Source: Marinobacter lipolyticus SM19 (GTDB lineage Bacteria > Pseudomonadota > Gammaproteobacteria > Pseudomonadales > Oleiphilaceae). From it: DNA of 64,000 nucleotides. Each line of letters starts with the position of its first letter. Positions within the stretch are counted from its first letter, which is position 1. Under the pieces are notes generated by a model that was given only the letters and a program-made list of their open reading frames with translations, was not told the origin of the DNA and searched no databases. Below are positions 35,431 through 44,704 of this stretch, piece by piece. The position numbers and the translations under genes were made by a program. The stretch lies in NCBI RefSeq assembly GCF_000397065.2, contig NZ_KE007317.1:500969-564968 (forward strand). Reading direction: 5' to 3'.

Positions 35431-36144
35431 TCAATCGAACTGGATACCCAGCCGACGACCCACCTCTTCATAGGTTTCAATCACGTCACCCAGTCCCTGG
35501 CGGAAACGGTCCTTGTCCATTTTCTTGCGGGTTTCCTTGTCCCAGATACGACAGCCATCGGGGCTGAATTCGTCACCCAGCACGATCTGCCCACCAGAAC
35601 GACCGAACTCCAGCTTGTAATCCACCAGCAGCATGCCGGCGTCGTCAAACAGACTCTTGAGCACGTCGTTCACTTGATAGGTAAGCTCTTTCATTTTGGC
35701 GAGCTCATCCGCTGTTGCCCAACTAAAGCTGACCGCCAGGGATTCGTTCACCATCGGATCGTGCAATTCGTCGTTCTTGAGGAACAATTCGAAGGTAGGC
35801 GGATTCAGGTTCAGCCCCTCTTCGACACCCAACCGACGGCAAAGGCTTCCTGCAGAGACATTACGCACCACACACTCCACCGGGATCATATCCAGCTTCT
35901 TGACCAGAGATTCGGTGGGTGAAAGCAAACCCTCGAAATGGGTGGGCACGCCCGCTGCTTCCAGCTTTTCCATAATGAACGCATTGAAGCGGTTATTCAC
36001 CATGCCCTTGCGATTCAATTGCTCTTTCTTCTCGCCATCGAAGGCCGAGGTATCATCACGAAACACAAGTACAAATCGCTCGGGGTCATCGGTGCGATAA
36101 ACGGATTTGGCTTTGCCCGCGTAAAGTTCTTCGCGCTTTTCCAT
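35431..36144 (-). CDS. purC: phosphoribosylaminoimidazole-succinocarboxamide synthase PurC
   Basis: A 237-residue enzyme, the same length as E. coli PurC, for the eighth step of purine synthesis (CAIR plus aspartate to SAICAR). Landmarks are [53 protein letters not shown] and LVDYKLEFG. The ATG at 36144 has GGAG 8 bases upstream; the longer frame to 36186 is rejected on family length. It follows bamC by 44 bases, the gene order dapA-bamC-purC found in many gammaproteobacteria. Confidence 0.96.
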   Translation of the reverse strand: MEKREELYAGKAKSVYRTDDPERFVLVFRDDTSAFDGEKKEQLNRKGMVNNRFNAFIMEKLEAAGVPTHFEGLLSPTESLVKKLDMIPVECVVRNVSAGSLCRRLGVEEGLNLNPPTFELFLKNDELHDPMVNESLAVSFSWATADELAKMKELTYQVNDVLKSLFDDAGMLLVDYKLEFGRSGGQIVLGDEFSPDGCRIWDKETRKKMDKDRFRQGLGDVIETYEEVGRRLGIQFD

Positions 36145-36188
36145 TTCAAAATCTCCGGAGATGTCAGCTCTGTGCCGACATCTCATAA

Positions 36189-37286
36189 TTAATAAAGGTA
36201 TTCAAACAGTTCAGAAAGCAGTTCGGAAGAGCGGTCATCGCCGTTGTATTCCGATGCGCGGGCGGCGGTCACCACCAGGACGCCCTCTTCTTCCTGAAGA
36301 CGCAAATCGAAGGTGTGTTGTGGTTTCTCATCATCACCGAACCAGTCGAACCATCCTGACTCACGCTCCGATTCGCTACGAAAATCCACATTAAACCAGC
36401 CTTCACTTCGGTTCAGGTCCAGAACCGGAATCTTTGCCTCGTTAAGTGCGCGGCTGACTTCAGACCAGGCCCGGCCGTAGTCCAGATCCATTTCGACAGC
36501 TACTGGCTGTTCGTTTTCGGATATCAGGCGTACCAGTGGCTCGGCCGTCATACCCAAGGCCGCCCTGGAATAGGACTTACTCTCCTCGCGGCCACGCAGG
36601 AACTCCCCCATGTCACCAAGCAGTTTTTTACTGGTGGCAAGGCCTTCTTCCGTCGGCTCGGCACCGGCCTGCCAGGCCAGCAGCTCCTCGGGATTACCAT
36701 CAACTTCATGGACGCGCAGTTGAACCTCGGTGGTCTTGCGACGAACACCGGGTGCCACACGGGCCTGAACGATCAGCATGTCTTCAGCGGGTCCTGGATC
36801 GTTTTCAAGTTCCAGCAAGGCTCTGGCACGCTTGCTGAAATTCACCAACTCACTTTGCACGAGACCAAGCTGGGGACTGTCGTAGGCTACACCCAGACCG
36901 CGATCGTTCATATACGATGAAACAGACGGCCAGACGCGGCCCGGTACATCGTTGATCAGCAGCCACATCTGGCCATCCAGCTCTTCAACGACATAGTTCT
37001 CATCGAGGATCTCGGACGTCATATCCGGCGGTTTGGGAATAGACGAGCGGTACATTCGACCAGAATCGGCAGTGGTTACCTCGCGGACCGGCATGACCTG
37101 ACCAAAACGACTTTCGTCAGCGGTCTCAGGGAGACGGAGCTCATCCCCTTCCTTCGCGTTGACATAGCGCTCTGACCGATCTTCCAGAAAACTGCAACCA
37201 CTGGCAGCCAATACAAAGACGAGCCCGGTTGCGGGAGCTACCGAGCTCAATACACGCTTTACTTCTGTCCTGAAAAAGAACGCCAT
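36189..37286 (-). CDS. bamC: outer-membrane assembly lipoprotein BamC
   Basis: A 365-residue lipoprotein of the BAM complex, which inserts barrels into the outer membrane. The signal ends VLAASGC, so the lipidated Cys is C31; a rather long n-region ([11 protein letters not shown]) precedes it. An unstructured N-terminal stretch binds BamD, then two helix-grip domains follow, including [19 protein letters not shown] and [16 protein letters not shown]. It lies between dapA and purC. Confidence 0.9.
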   Translation of the reverse strand: MAFFFRTEVKRVLSSVAPATGLVFVLAASGCSFLEDRSERYVNAKEGDELRLPETADESRFGQVMPVREVTTADSGRMYRSSIPKPPDMTSEILDENYVVEELDGQMWLLINDVPGRVWPSVSSYMNDRGLGVAYDSPQLGLVQSELVNFSKRARALLELENDPGPAEDMLIVQARVAPGVRRKTTEVQLRVHEVDGNPEELLAWQAGAEPTEEGLATSKKLLGDMGEFLRGREESKSYSRAALGMTAEPLVRLISENEQPVAVEMDLDYGRAWSEVSRALNEAKIPVLDLNRSEGWFNVDFRSESERESGWFDWFGDDEKPQHTFDLRLQEEEGVLVVTAARASEYNGDDRSSELLSELFEYLY

Positions 37287-37321
37287 CAGGCTACTCCAGG
37301 TTCTTTGGTGATACGGAAAAC

Positions 37322-38200
37322 TCAGAGTACGCCCGAGGCCTTCAGGGCATCTTCCACTTCACTGTGGAATTTTTCGCTAAGCGGTGTCAGCGGCAGGCGG
37401 ATCCCTTCCCCGATCATTCCCATGCGGCACAGTGCCCACTTCACGGGGATCGGGTTGGCTTCCAGGAACAGCTTGCGATTAAGCGGCATCAACAATTCGT
37501 TGAGGCGATCAGTCTCTTCACGGTCACCCGCAATGGCGGCTGCGCACAACTGAGACATCTCTTTGGGGGCCACATTAGCGGTGACCGACACGTTACCTTT
37601 GGCGCCTGCCAGCATAAGTTCGGCGGCCGTGGCATCATCACCGGAGTACACTGCCAGACGCCCCTTGACCGCTTCGATCAGCTCAGAGCCCCTGGGGATG
37701 TTGCCCGTAGCATCCTTGATTCCGATAATATTGGGAATATCGGCCAGACGTTCAACGGTCTCGTTCAGCATGTCACACGCTGTACGCCCGGGAACGTTGT
37801 AGAGCATCTGGCTCATCCCTGGCACAGCTTCGGCGATGGTTTTGAAGTGCTGGTAGAGCCCTTCCTGGGTCGGTTTGTTGTAGTAAGGGACAACCAACAG
37901 GCACGCATCCGCTCCCAACTTGTGGGCTTCGCTGGTCAGCTCGATGGCTTCACGTGTGCTGTTACCACCAGTGCCGGCGATTACGGGAATACGACCATTG
38001 ACCCGCTTTATGATGTGACCGATGACACGACAATGCTCATCCGGGTCCAGCGTTGCGGATTCGCCAGTAGTACCCACGGCGACGATACCATCCGTGCCGT
38101 TTTCAATATGAAAGTCCACCAGTTTGTCCAGATCCTCCCAGTGAATATCACCATTAGGATGCATGGGCGTGACCAGTGCGACAAGGCTACCCGTAATCAT
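37322..38200 (-). CDS. dapA: 4-hydroxy-tetrahydrodipicolinate synthase DapA
   Basis: A 292-residue class I aldolase condensing pyruvate and aspartate semialdehyde for lysine and cell-wall diaminopimelate. The Schiff-base lysine is K162 (GIKDATG), the catalytic tyrosine Y134 (LYNVPGR), and the threonine pair T44-T45 lies in GTTGESAT. Typical length. First gene of the dapA-bamC-purC unit, divergent from bcp with a 74-base shared promoter region. Confidence 0.96.
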   Translation of the reverse strand: MITGSLVALVTPMHPNGDIHWEDLDKLVDFHIENGTDGIVAVGTTGESATLDPDEHCRVIGHIIKRVNGRIPVIAGTGGNSTREAIELTSEAHKLGADACLLVVPYYNKPTQEGLYQHFKTIAEAVPGMSQMLYNVPGRTACDMLNETVERLADIPNIIGIKDATGNIPRGSELIEAVKGRLAVYSGDDATAAELMLAGAKGNVSVTANVAPKEMSQLCAAAIAGDREETDRLNELLMPLNRKLFLEANPIPVKWALCRMGMIGEGIRLPLTPLSEKFHSEVEDALKASGVL

Positions 38201-38274
38201 AAAAGCTCCGTCCGAATAAAACCGATATGGTAATGTTGGGTGCGAACTGACACAAGGGAATTAAAGGAGATGTC

Positions 38275-38742
38275 ATGCCAGTAGTTGCACTAAACCAACC
38301 CGTTGACGATTTTGAAGCACCGGCAACCGGTGACCAGACGATCCGGTTGTCGGATCTCAGGGGCAAAAACGTCGTGATCTATTTCTATCCCAAGGATAAT
38401 ACACCGGGTTGCACCACCGAAGGCCAGGACTTTCGTGATCGCATGGACGCATTCGATGCCATGGATACCATAATCCTGGGTGTTTCCCGCGATGGTCTGA
38501 AAGCCCATGAGAACTTCCGTGCCAAACACCAGTTTCCGTTCCACCTCATTTCAGACATGGATGAAACGGTGTGCCAGCATTTCGATGTGATCAAGCTCAA
38601 GAAACTCTATGGCAAGGAGTACATGGGCATTGACCGGAGCACCTTCCTGATCGACAAAGAAGGCATCCTTCGCCAGGAATGGCGGAGCGTTAAAGTCAAA
38701 GGCCACGCCGACGAGGTGCTCGAAGCGACCAGGAATCTCTAG
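38275..38742 (+). CDS. bcp: thioredoxin-dependent peroxiredoxin (BCP type)
   Basis: A 155-residue peroxiredoxin. The peroxidatic cysteine is C46 in NTPGCTTEGQDF. The resolving cysteine found five residues later in E. coli Bcp is absent (glutamine at that place); the only other cysteine is C100 in DETVCQHFDV. So it is either a 1-Cys enzyme or uses C100. It has AAAGGAG before its ATG and is convergent with the PerM-like gene, sharing the CTAG of the two stop codons. Confidence 0.92.
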   Translation: MPVVALNQPVDDFEAPATGDQTIRLSDLRGKNVVIYFYPKDNTPGCTTEGQDFRDRMDAFDAMDTIILGVSRDGLKAHENFRAKHQFPFHLISDMDETVCQHFDVIKLKKLYGKEYMGIDRSTFLIDKEGILRQEWRSVKVKGHADEVLEATRNL

Positions 38743-39824
38743 GATTCCTCAACTTCTTCCACTGGCAGACTGTCCTTGACCGGCCATGCGGAAAATACGG
38801 CCTTGAGCAAAGTCGCCAGTGGGATGGCAAAGAACACGCCCCACAAGCCCCAGATCCCGCCGAAGAACAGCACCGCCACGATGATGGCAACCGGGTGCAG
38901 GTTGTTCACCTCTGAAAACAGTACGGGCACCAGCACATTCCCATCCAGCCCCTGAATAATGCCATAGGCCACCATGACCCAGATGAAATGCGATCCCCAC
39001 CCGAATGCGAACAGCGCAATCATCGCAACTGGAATGGTAACGACCGCGGCCCCGATGTAAGGGATAACGACACTCAGCCCGACCAGTAAAGCCAGCAATG
39101 CCGCATATGGCATACCCAGAAGCTTGAATGCCACGTAGGTGACCCCGCCAACAATGAGAATCTCAACAGCCTTGCCCCTTACATAGTTGGCACATTGCAG
39201 ATTTACCTCATGCCAGATACGCAACATCATCGGGCGCTGCGGAGGCAGCAGGTGGGAAATTGATGTCAGTAACAGGTTGCGATCCTTGAGGAAAAAGAAC
39301 ACAAGAATCGGCACCAACACCATGTAAATGAGCAGGGCCACCAAATCGGGAATACTGGACAAAGAGAAAGATACCAGCCACTGAGTCAGGTGCCCGGCTT
39401 CAGTACTGATCTGTCGATAAATGGTGTTTACCGCCTCCATGGAGATGAGCGTGGGATACTCCTGGGGAAGCAATTCCAGATAAGACTGCATCTCACGGAT
39501 GATTCGTGGTGCCTCACCTGCCAGGGACGTAACCTGGGTCCAGATCAGCGGCAGCAGGCCAAAGATAAAGCCAACGAGAATGCCGAGGAAGATGATGAAT
39601 ACCCCGAGAATGGAGACAATTTCCGGCACGCCCATCCGTGTCAGTTTTGTCACCAACCCCTGCAGGATGAAGGCGATAATGACTGAAGCTATTGCTGGCG
39701 CGAGCATCGCGCCGAACAAAATAACGAATACCGTGCCCGTTACAAGAATCAGAAAAAGAATGACGGCTTCTTCATCTGAAAAGTATTTGTGGGCAAGACC
39801 GCGTAAAATTCTAACCATGTACAT
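38739..39824 (-). CDS. AI-2E/PerM family membrane transporter
   Basis: A 361-residue inner-membrane protein with about eight hydrophobic segments in the AI-2E family order, including FVILFGAMLAPAIASVII near the start and LLALLVGLSVVIPYIGAAVV then GLDGNVLVPVLFSEVNNLHPV near the end. Substrates differ across the family and cannot be assigned. The stop overlaps the bcp stop by 4 bases in convergent arrangement. The position next to bcp, tusA-like and bepA-like genes is conserved in pseudomonad-type genomes. Confidence 0.85.
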   Translation of the reverse strand: MYMVRILRGLAHKYFSDEEAVILFLILVTGTVFVILFGAMLAPAIASVIIAFILQGLVTKLTRMGVPEIVSILGVFIIFLGILVGFIFGLLPLIWTQVTSLAGEAPRIIREMQSYLELLPQEYPTLISMEAVNTIYRQISTEAGHLTQWLVSFSLSSIPDLVALLIYMVLVPILVFFFLKDRNLLLTSISHLLPPQRPMMLRIWHEVNLQCANYVRGKAVEILIVGGVTYVAFKLLGMPYAALLALLVGLSVVIPYIGAAVVTIPVAMIALFAFGWGSHFIWVMVAYGIIQGLDGNVLVPVLFSEVNNLHPVAIIVAVLFFGGIWGLWGVFFAIPLATLLKAVFSAWPVKDSLPVEEVEES

Positions 39825-39863
39825 CTCCGTGGCATCACGGCAGGAGGCATTAGTGCCGTATCA

Positions 39864-40091
39864 TCAACCGCCGCACTTTATCACAAACCGAAAACAGCCA
39901 TCCGCTTCCGTTGAACTCACGAGTTGGTGTTTCGAGAGCTTCAGGAAGGCGGGAATATCACGCGCTGAGCCGGCGTCTGTTGCTATCACCTCCAACTCTT
40001 CGCCCGGTAACATGCTGCTCAGTTCCAGCTTGGTTTTTAACAATGGCATTGGGCAACGCAGCCCGGATGCATCAAGAATTCGCTCAGCCAT
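39864..40091 (-). CDS. TusA-like sulfur carrier protein
   Basis: A 75-residue protein with the TusA signature LRCPMPLLKTK and active cysteine C13. TusA-like proteins relay persulfide sulfur to tRNA thiolation or other acceptors. Small size is normal for the family. It lies 39 bases upstream of the PerM-like gene on the same strand. Because genomes often carry several TusA paralogues, its specific partner is not clear. Confidence 0.85.
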   Translation of the reverse strand: MAERILDASGLRCPMPLLKTKLELSSMLPGEELEVIATDAGSARDIPAFLKLSKHQLVSSTEADGCFRFVIKCGG

Positions 40092-40246
40092 GGGAAAAGA
40101 TTACCTTGCAGAACTACAATCACGAGGCGGCATTATGCCGACACACCCCGGCGAATGCACCTCAAACGTAATTAATGAAATGTACCAGAACTTTTAATGG
40201 CAAAATGCTGTCATATCAAGCGATTTAACCACGGTAGTCCATATAG

Positions 40247-41719
40247 ATGAGCATGCTTTTTCCATCCCAAAAGCGGGCGCCTTCATGGCTCGTTTGTTAC
40301 CTGGTGGCGCTGACATTCCTGCTACCAGGAGTCACCCAGGCCCAGGAAAGCTCACTCCCCTCCATTGGTGGTGCCGGGGGCGGTTTGATTTCGGAGCAAC
40401 AGGAATCGGAGATCGGGCGCCAGGTAATGATCTCTATCCGGCGCTCTGCACCGCAGATTACTGATCCACTGGTGTACAGCTACCTGAACGACGTTATCTA
40501 CCGCCTGGTGCCATCAGCCCCGCTGAAGAACCGTGATCTTACCCTTGCAATCATAGACAGCCCTGACATCAATGCCTTTGCGGTACCGGGAAGCATTGTC
40601 GGAATCAACGGGGGGCTGGTGCTAAACGCCAGCAGCGAACAACAGTTTGCATCGGTACTGGCGCACGAACTTGCACACCTGAGCCAGCGGCATTTTGCCC
40701 GCCGCATGGAACAGCAGGAAACCAGCGCACCACTGACAATCGCCGGGATGCTCGCCGGTATTGTCCTGTCCGCCGTCACTCAGTCGGACATCGGTATTGC
40801 GGCTATTGCCGGCACCCAAGCATTGTCCGTGCAGAACATGCTTGCCTACAGCAGGGCCCATGAGCAGGAAGCCGACCGTGTAGGCATGGAGATCCTTGCA
40901 GACGCCGGCATGGATCCACGCGGTATGCCTGAAATGTTCGAAACCATGATGAAACAGAACCGCCTGCAAGGCAGTCGCCTGCCGGAATACCTGTCGACAC
41001 ACCCACTGACCCAGAACCGGGTATCGGATACCCGCAACCGGGCTGAACAATACCCGGTACGCGACATCCAGGATACCCAGGAATACCACCTGATCCGCTC
41101 ACGACTGCAGGTTCATTACGCCCGATCCGCCAAGGTGGCTGTGGAAACCTTCCGGGATTATATGGAACGCCCCGATACCGATAAAACCGATGCTATCCGC
41201 TACGGCCTGGCGGTAGCCCACCTCCGCGACAGTGACCCGGGCAGCGCCGTTATCATTCTCGAGAAATTACTGAAAGGCAGTCCGGGGCGCATCACTTACA
41301 TCGTCACCCTTGCCGAAGCGCTGATCGATCAACAACGACTGGACCAGGCGAGGGACATTCTCAGGGAGGGTCTTGCACGCAACCCCGGGAACTACCCCAT
41401 AACCTACACTCTTGCCAGGCTGGAGACGGCAAACGGCAATGGTGAGGCGGCGGCGGAATACCTTCGACAACTGACCAGACAAATGCCCCGCCAGGAACAT
41501 CTCTGGAGCCGACTGGCAGAAGCGGAGGGACTGGCACGGAACATAGTTGGCGTTCACCGTGCCCGGGCGGAATACGAAGCCCTGATGGGAGATCTGGAAG
41601 CGGCCCAAAGACAGCTCCGGCAGGCGCAGGAAAAACTGCCTGCGGGCGCACCCATGCGCCAGGTCGTGACCGAGCGCCTGACCGAAATCACCGAGAGACT
41701 GAATGCACAGCGGAGCTGA
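40247..41719 (+). CDS. bepA: BepA-like M48 metalloprotease with TPR repeats
   Basis: A 490-residue periplasmic protease/chaperone of outer-membrane assembly. A signal peptide ends near LLPGVTQA. The zinc site HELAHLSQRHF (HEXXH) lies near residue 140, with the third ligand in the AHEQEADRVG segment. About four TPR repeats occupy roughly residues 280-490. BepA degrades stalled LptD and other barrel intermediates. It lies in a unit of its own, divergent from the tusA-like gene. Confidence 0.9.
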   Translation: MSMLFPSQKRAPSWLVCYLVALTFLLPGVTQAQESSLPSIGGAGGGLISEQQESEIGRQVMISIRRSAPQITDPLVYSYLNDVIYRLVPSAPLKNRDLTLAIIDSPDINAFAVPGSIVGINGGLVLNASSEQQFASVLAHELAHLSQRHFARRMEQQETSAPLTIAGMLAGIVLSAVTQSDIGIAAIAGTQALSVQNMLAYSRAHEQEADRVGMEILADAGMDPRGMPEMFETMMKQNRLQGSRLPEYLSTHPLTQNRVSDTRNRAEQYPVRDIQDTQEYHLIRSRLQVHYARSAKVAVETFRDYMERPDTDKTDAIRYGLAVAHLRDSDPGSAVIILEKLLKGSPGRITYIVTLAEALIDQQRLDQARDILREGLARNPGNYPITYTLARLETANGNGEAAAEYLRQLTRQMPRQEHLWSRLAEAEGLARNIVGVHRARAEYEALMGDLEAAQRQLRQAQEKLPAGAPMRQVVTERLTEITERLNAQRS

Positions 41720-41745
41720 TGCCCCGCTGTCGCCAGAAACAACAG

Positions 41746-42807
41746 TCAGGCGTTACCGGCTGCCTTCAGATTCATGCCTGCGGTGAAATCCAGCATTCGC
41801 TGAAGCGGCCTCAAGGCCTGCTCCCGCAGGTCATCACTCACCAGCACCTCCTGATTGCCGTTTTCCAGCACGTGAAGCAGGTTCTCCAGGCCATTCATGG
41901 CCATCCACGGGCAATGGGCACAACTGCGACAAGTTGCGCCATTACCGGCAGTGGGCGCCTCAATCAGGGTTTTGTTCGGCGCCAGCTGCTGCATCTTGTA
42001 AAAAATGCCGTTGTCTGTCGCCACGATGAATTGTTCATTTGGCAACGTCTGCACCGCATGGATCAATTGCGACGTCGAGCCGACAACATCGGCCATTTCA
42101 ACCACAGCATCCGGCGACTCCGGATGCACCAACACCGCCGCATCAGGATATATAGCTTTCAGGTCTTCCAGACCTCGGTACTTGAACTCTTCGTGGACGA
42201 TACAGGAGCCGTCCCACAGCAACATATCAGCACCGGTGGTCTTCTGAACATAATGGCCCAGGTGTTTGTCCGGAGCCCAGAGGATCTTCTCTCCCCTGGC
42301 GTCCAGGGATTCCACAATAGACTGGGCACAGCTGGACGTAACCACCCAGTCAGCCCTCGCCTTCACTGCCGCTGAAGTGTTCGCATAGACCACAACGGTC
42401 CGGTCCGGGTGCTGGTCACAAAATTCGGCGAACTCATCCGCCGGGCAACCAACGTCCAGAGAGCACGTGGCTTCCAGCGTTGGCATCAGCACGCGCTTTT
42501 CCGGATTCAGGATTTTGGCTGTTTCACCCATAAAACGAACCCCGGCCACGACAACCGTTGAGGCCGGATGCTGATTTCCGAATCGCGCCATCTCCAGGGA
42601 ATCGGCGACACAGCCGCCGGTTTCCTCAGCCAGACGCTGAATATCGGGGTCAGTGTAATAGTGGGCGACCAGTACCGCATCCTGGTCCTGCAACGCTTGG
42701 CGGATACGTGACTCCAGCTCGGCTTTCTCATCCTCACTCAACGGTTTGGGTTCAGCCTGGTGCGCCAGATGCTCCTGAACCAGAATCCGGTCTTCAGATC
42801 GTGTCAT
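41746..42807 (-). CDS. nadA: quinolinate synthase NadA
   Basis: A 353-residue 4Fe-4S enzyme that condenses iminoaspartate with dihydroxyacetone phosphate in NAD synthesis. Cluster cysteines lie in [25 protein letters not shown] and [23 protein letters not shown] marks the substrate site. I prefer the ATG at 42807; an upstream ATG at 42861 adds 18 residues of uncertain value. A terminator for the tRNA-Lys pair sits just upstream. Confidence 0.95.
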   Translation of the reverse strand: MTRSEDRILVQEHLAHQAEPKPLSEDEKAELESRIRQALQDQDAVLVAHYYTDPDIQRLAEETGGCVADSLEMARFGNQHPASTVVVAGVRFMGETAKILNPEKRVLMPTLEATCSLDVGCPADEFAEFCDQHPDRTVVVYANTSAAVKARADWVVTSSCAQSIVESLDARGEKILWAPDKHLGHYVQKTTGADMLLWDGSCIVHEEFKYRGLEDLKAIYPDAAVLVHPESPDAVVEMADVVGSTSQLIHAVQTLPNEQFIVATDNGIFYKMQQLAPNKTLIEAPTAGNGATCRSCAHCPWMAMNGLENLLHVLENGNQEVLVSDDLREQALRPLQRMLDFTAGMNLKAAGNA

Positions 42808-42863
42808 TACTGCGTCTCTGTGTTTCGTTGGCGTGTGGATTATACCATTGGGAGCGTTCACGC

Positions 42864-42892
42864 AAAAAAAAAGAGCCCGAAGGCTCTTTTTT
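42864..42892. terminator. bidirectional terminator downstream of the tRNA-Lys pair
   Basis: AGAGCC (42872-42877) and GGCTCT (42882-42887) around CGAA, with A-runs on the left and T-runs on the right. It works in both directions: it ends the minus-strand tRNA transcript and could limit entry into nadA. Confidence 0.85.
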
Positions 42893-42923
42893 CAGATAAG
42901 AAGCCTGTAGCTTCCCATCGTAT

Positions 42924-42999
42924 TGGTGGGTCGTGAAGGATTCGAACCTTCGACCAATTGGTTAAAAGCCAACTGCTCTACCAACTGAGCTAACGACCC
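42924..42999 (-). tRNA. tRNA-Lys (anticodon TTT), copy 1
   Basis: A 76-base gene with GGGTCGT/ACGACCC acceptor arm, anticodon loop CTTTTAA, T arm GAAGG-TTCGAAT-CCTTC and encoded CCA. Identical to the copy at 43094-43169. Confidence 0.97.
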
Positions 43000-43093
43000 T
43001 TGACTGTTGACCCGCTCTCCACATCTGCACATTCTTGCATCTGTGTCAGGATCGAACACCGCAACCACTCAGCCAGTTGCCATGCTCCGTATT

Positions 43094-43169
43094 TGGTGGG
43101 TCGTGAAGGATTCGAACCTTCGACCAATTGGTTAAAAGCCAACTGCTCTACCAACTGAGCTAACGACCC
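43094..43169 (-). tRNA. tRNA-Lys (anticodon TTT), copy 2
   Basis: Identical over all 76 bases to copy 1, 94 bases upstream of it on the same strand and probably in the same transcript; it lies 83 bases after cpoB. Confidence 0.97.
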
Positions 43170-43252
43170 AAACGAGGCGCATATAGTAATGATTTTTTGC
43201 CGCTGATCAACCCCTTTTCTCAGGTTTCTCAACATTCTTTCAGAGCTGGTTA

Positions 43253-44038
43253 TTAACTACCCAAAGAATCCAGGTACTTTTGCGCGAGTTTGGCTGCATT
43301 GGTCCCGGGATAGTTACGAACGACGGACTCCATCCGGCTTTTCGCCTCGGACTTTTCATTCAGACGATCAAGCGTTACCCCCAGCTTATAGACTGCGTCC
43401 GGGGCTTTCCGATGATCTGCGTACCGGGTAGCGACAATGGTGAATGCTTGCTTGGCCTGCTCAAGCTGAGGCTTGACCAGATATACCTCACCCAGCCAGT
43501 AATAAGCATTAACCGACAAATCACCTTCTGGATATTTATCGACAAAGTCGTATATCCGATTTATGGCTTCGTCGTATTTCTTCTCCTGGTGGATCAGATC
43601 CTGAATCTGCTCGTAGGCCTCACGCTCGTCGGCTTCTGGCTGACGATAAACCTTGGCAACCGGCTTCTCATTCGCAGCCGAATCCGCAGCCGCAGCATCA
43701 CCACTCTCGTTGGTGCCCGGTGCTGCTCCACCGGAAGACACCTGCTCGGAAAGCTCAAGAATCCGCTGGTCCAGATCGATGTATCGATCACGGGACTGAC
43801 GGGTCAGCCGGTCAATCAGGTTTCGCTGCTCTTCAACTTCGCCCTGAAGCCGACGCACCTCCCCCTGAAGTTGCTGAATCATATAGAACAACTCAGCGTT
43901 TGCCTGACTGCCGCTTGCCTTACTGCGTGCCTGGGATGCGTTGTCCTGAAACACCGGTGTTGTAGATTGCGCCAGCGCGCCTCCCGCTGGCCCAAGGGCC
44001 AGCGAAAGAACGGCCGTCGCCATGAGCAAATATCTCAT
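43253..44038 (-). CDS. cpoB: cell division coordinator CpoB (YbgF)
   Basis: A 261-residue periplasmic protein. A signal peptide (LMATAVLSLALGPAGGALA) precedes an N-terminal coiled coil of about residues 45-95 (LQGEVRRLQGEVEEQRNLI) that trimerises and binds TolA. A low-complexity linker follows, then three TPR-like repeats at about residues 135-260 (AYYWLGEVYLVKPQLEQAKQAF). It links Tol-Pal constriction with cell-wall synthesis. Last gene of the Tol-Pal operon, 25 bases after pal. Confidence 0.93.
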   Translation of the reverse strand: MRYLLMATAVLSLALGPAGGALAQSTTPVFQDNASQARSKASGSQANAELFYMIQQLQGEVRRLQGEVEEQRNLIDRLTRQSRDRYIDLDQRILELSEQVSSGGAAPGTNESGDAAAADSAANEKPVAKVYRQPEADEREAYEQIQDLIHQEKKYDEAINRIYDFVDKYPEGDLSVNAYYWLGEVYLVKPQLEQAKQAFTIVATRYADHRKAPDAVYKLGVTLDRLNEKSEAKSRMESVVRNYPGTNAAKLAQKYLDSLGS

Positions 44039-44063
44039 GGGAGATCCTGTGGCTATCTAACGG

Positions 44064-44633
44064 TTACTCGAAAACGAGCTCAACACGACGGTTCTGAGCC
44101 CAGGCACTCTCGCTAGAGCCCATGACCGCCGGCTTTTCCTCACCATAGCTTACGGTTTCCATTTGAGCACGTGAAGCGCCATTTACAATCAGGAAACGTT
44201 CAACAGCGTTGGCGCGGCGCTCGCCCAGTGCCAGGTTGTACTCTTTGGTACCACGCTCATCGGCATGACCTTCCAGACGCACCCGCTGATTGGGGTTGTT
44301 TTCCAGGAAGCGTGCGTGAGCCACCAGCACTTCGCGAGCTTCAGCTTTGATTTCAGCCGTGTCGAAGTCAAAGTAGAAGGTCGTGATGTTACGCATGGCT
44401 TCCTGCTCGGCCCGCTCCTCACGTGCGCGCAGCTCTTCCTCGGTCAGGTCTGAAGCAGAAACACCGCTTCCGTCACTGCCACCGTAAACAGTGCTACCAC
44501 CATCTTGATCAACGGCCGACACGTCGGAACCGTATTCATCTTCACCCATGGTCTCGCCAGTAGAGCTACAGCCGGCAACCAGACCAAGGGACAGAACCAT
44601 CGCAAATGCTTTCTGGTGAACTGATAATTTCAT
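44064..44633 (-). CDS. pal: peptidoglycan-associated lipoprotein Pal
   Basis: A 189-residue outer-membrane lipoprotein. The lipobox LVAGC places the lipidated Cys at C22. A Gly/Ser/Asp-rich linker follows, then an OmpA-like domain with EGHADERGTKEYNLALGERRA and FYFDFDTAEIK for peptidoglycan binding. Pal is anchored by the Tol system at the division site. It lies between tolB and cpoB. Confidence 0.96.
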   Translation of the reverse strand: MKLSVHQKAFAMVLSLGLVAGCSSTGETMGEDEYGSDVSAVDQDGGSTVYGGSDGSGVSASDLTEEELRAREERAEQEAMRNITTFYFDFDTAEIKAEAREVLVAHARFLENNPNQRVRLEGHADERGTKEYNLALGERRANAVERFLIVNGASRAQMETVSYGEEKPAVMGSSESAWAQNRRVELVFE

Positions 44634-44704
44634 AATCTTTCCTTCCTGTTGGTTTACTGTTATCTGGTGTTTTGACTAAGAACCCCCACCGGGGCGGTTC
44701 CGTA

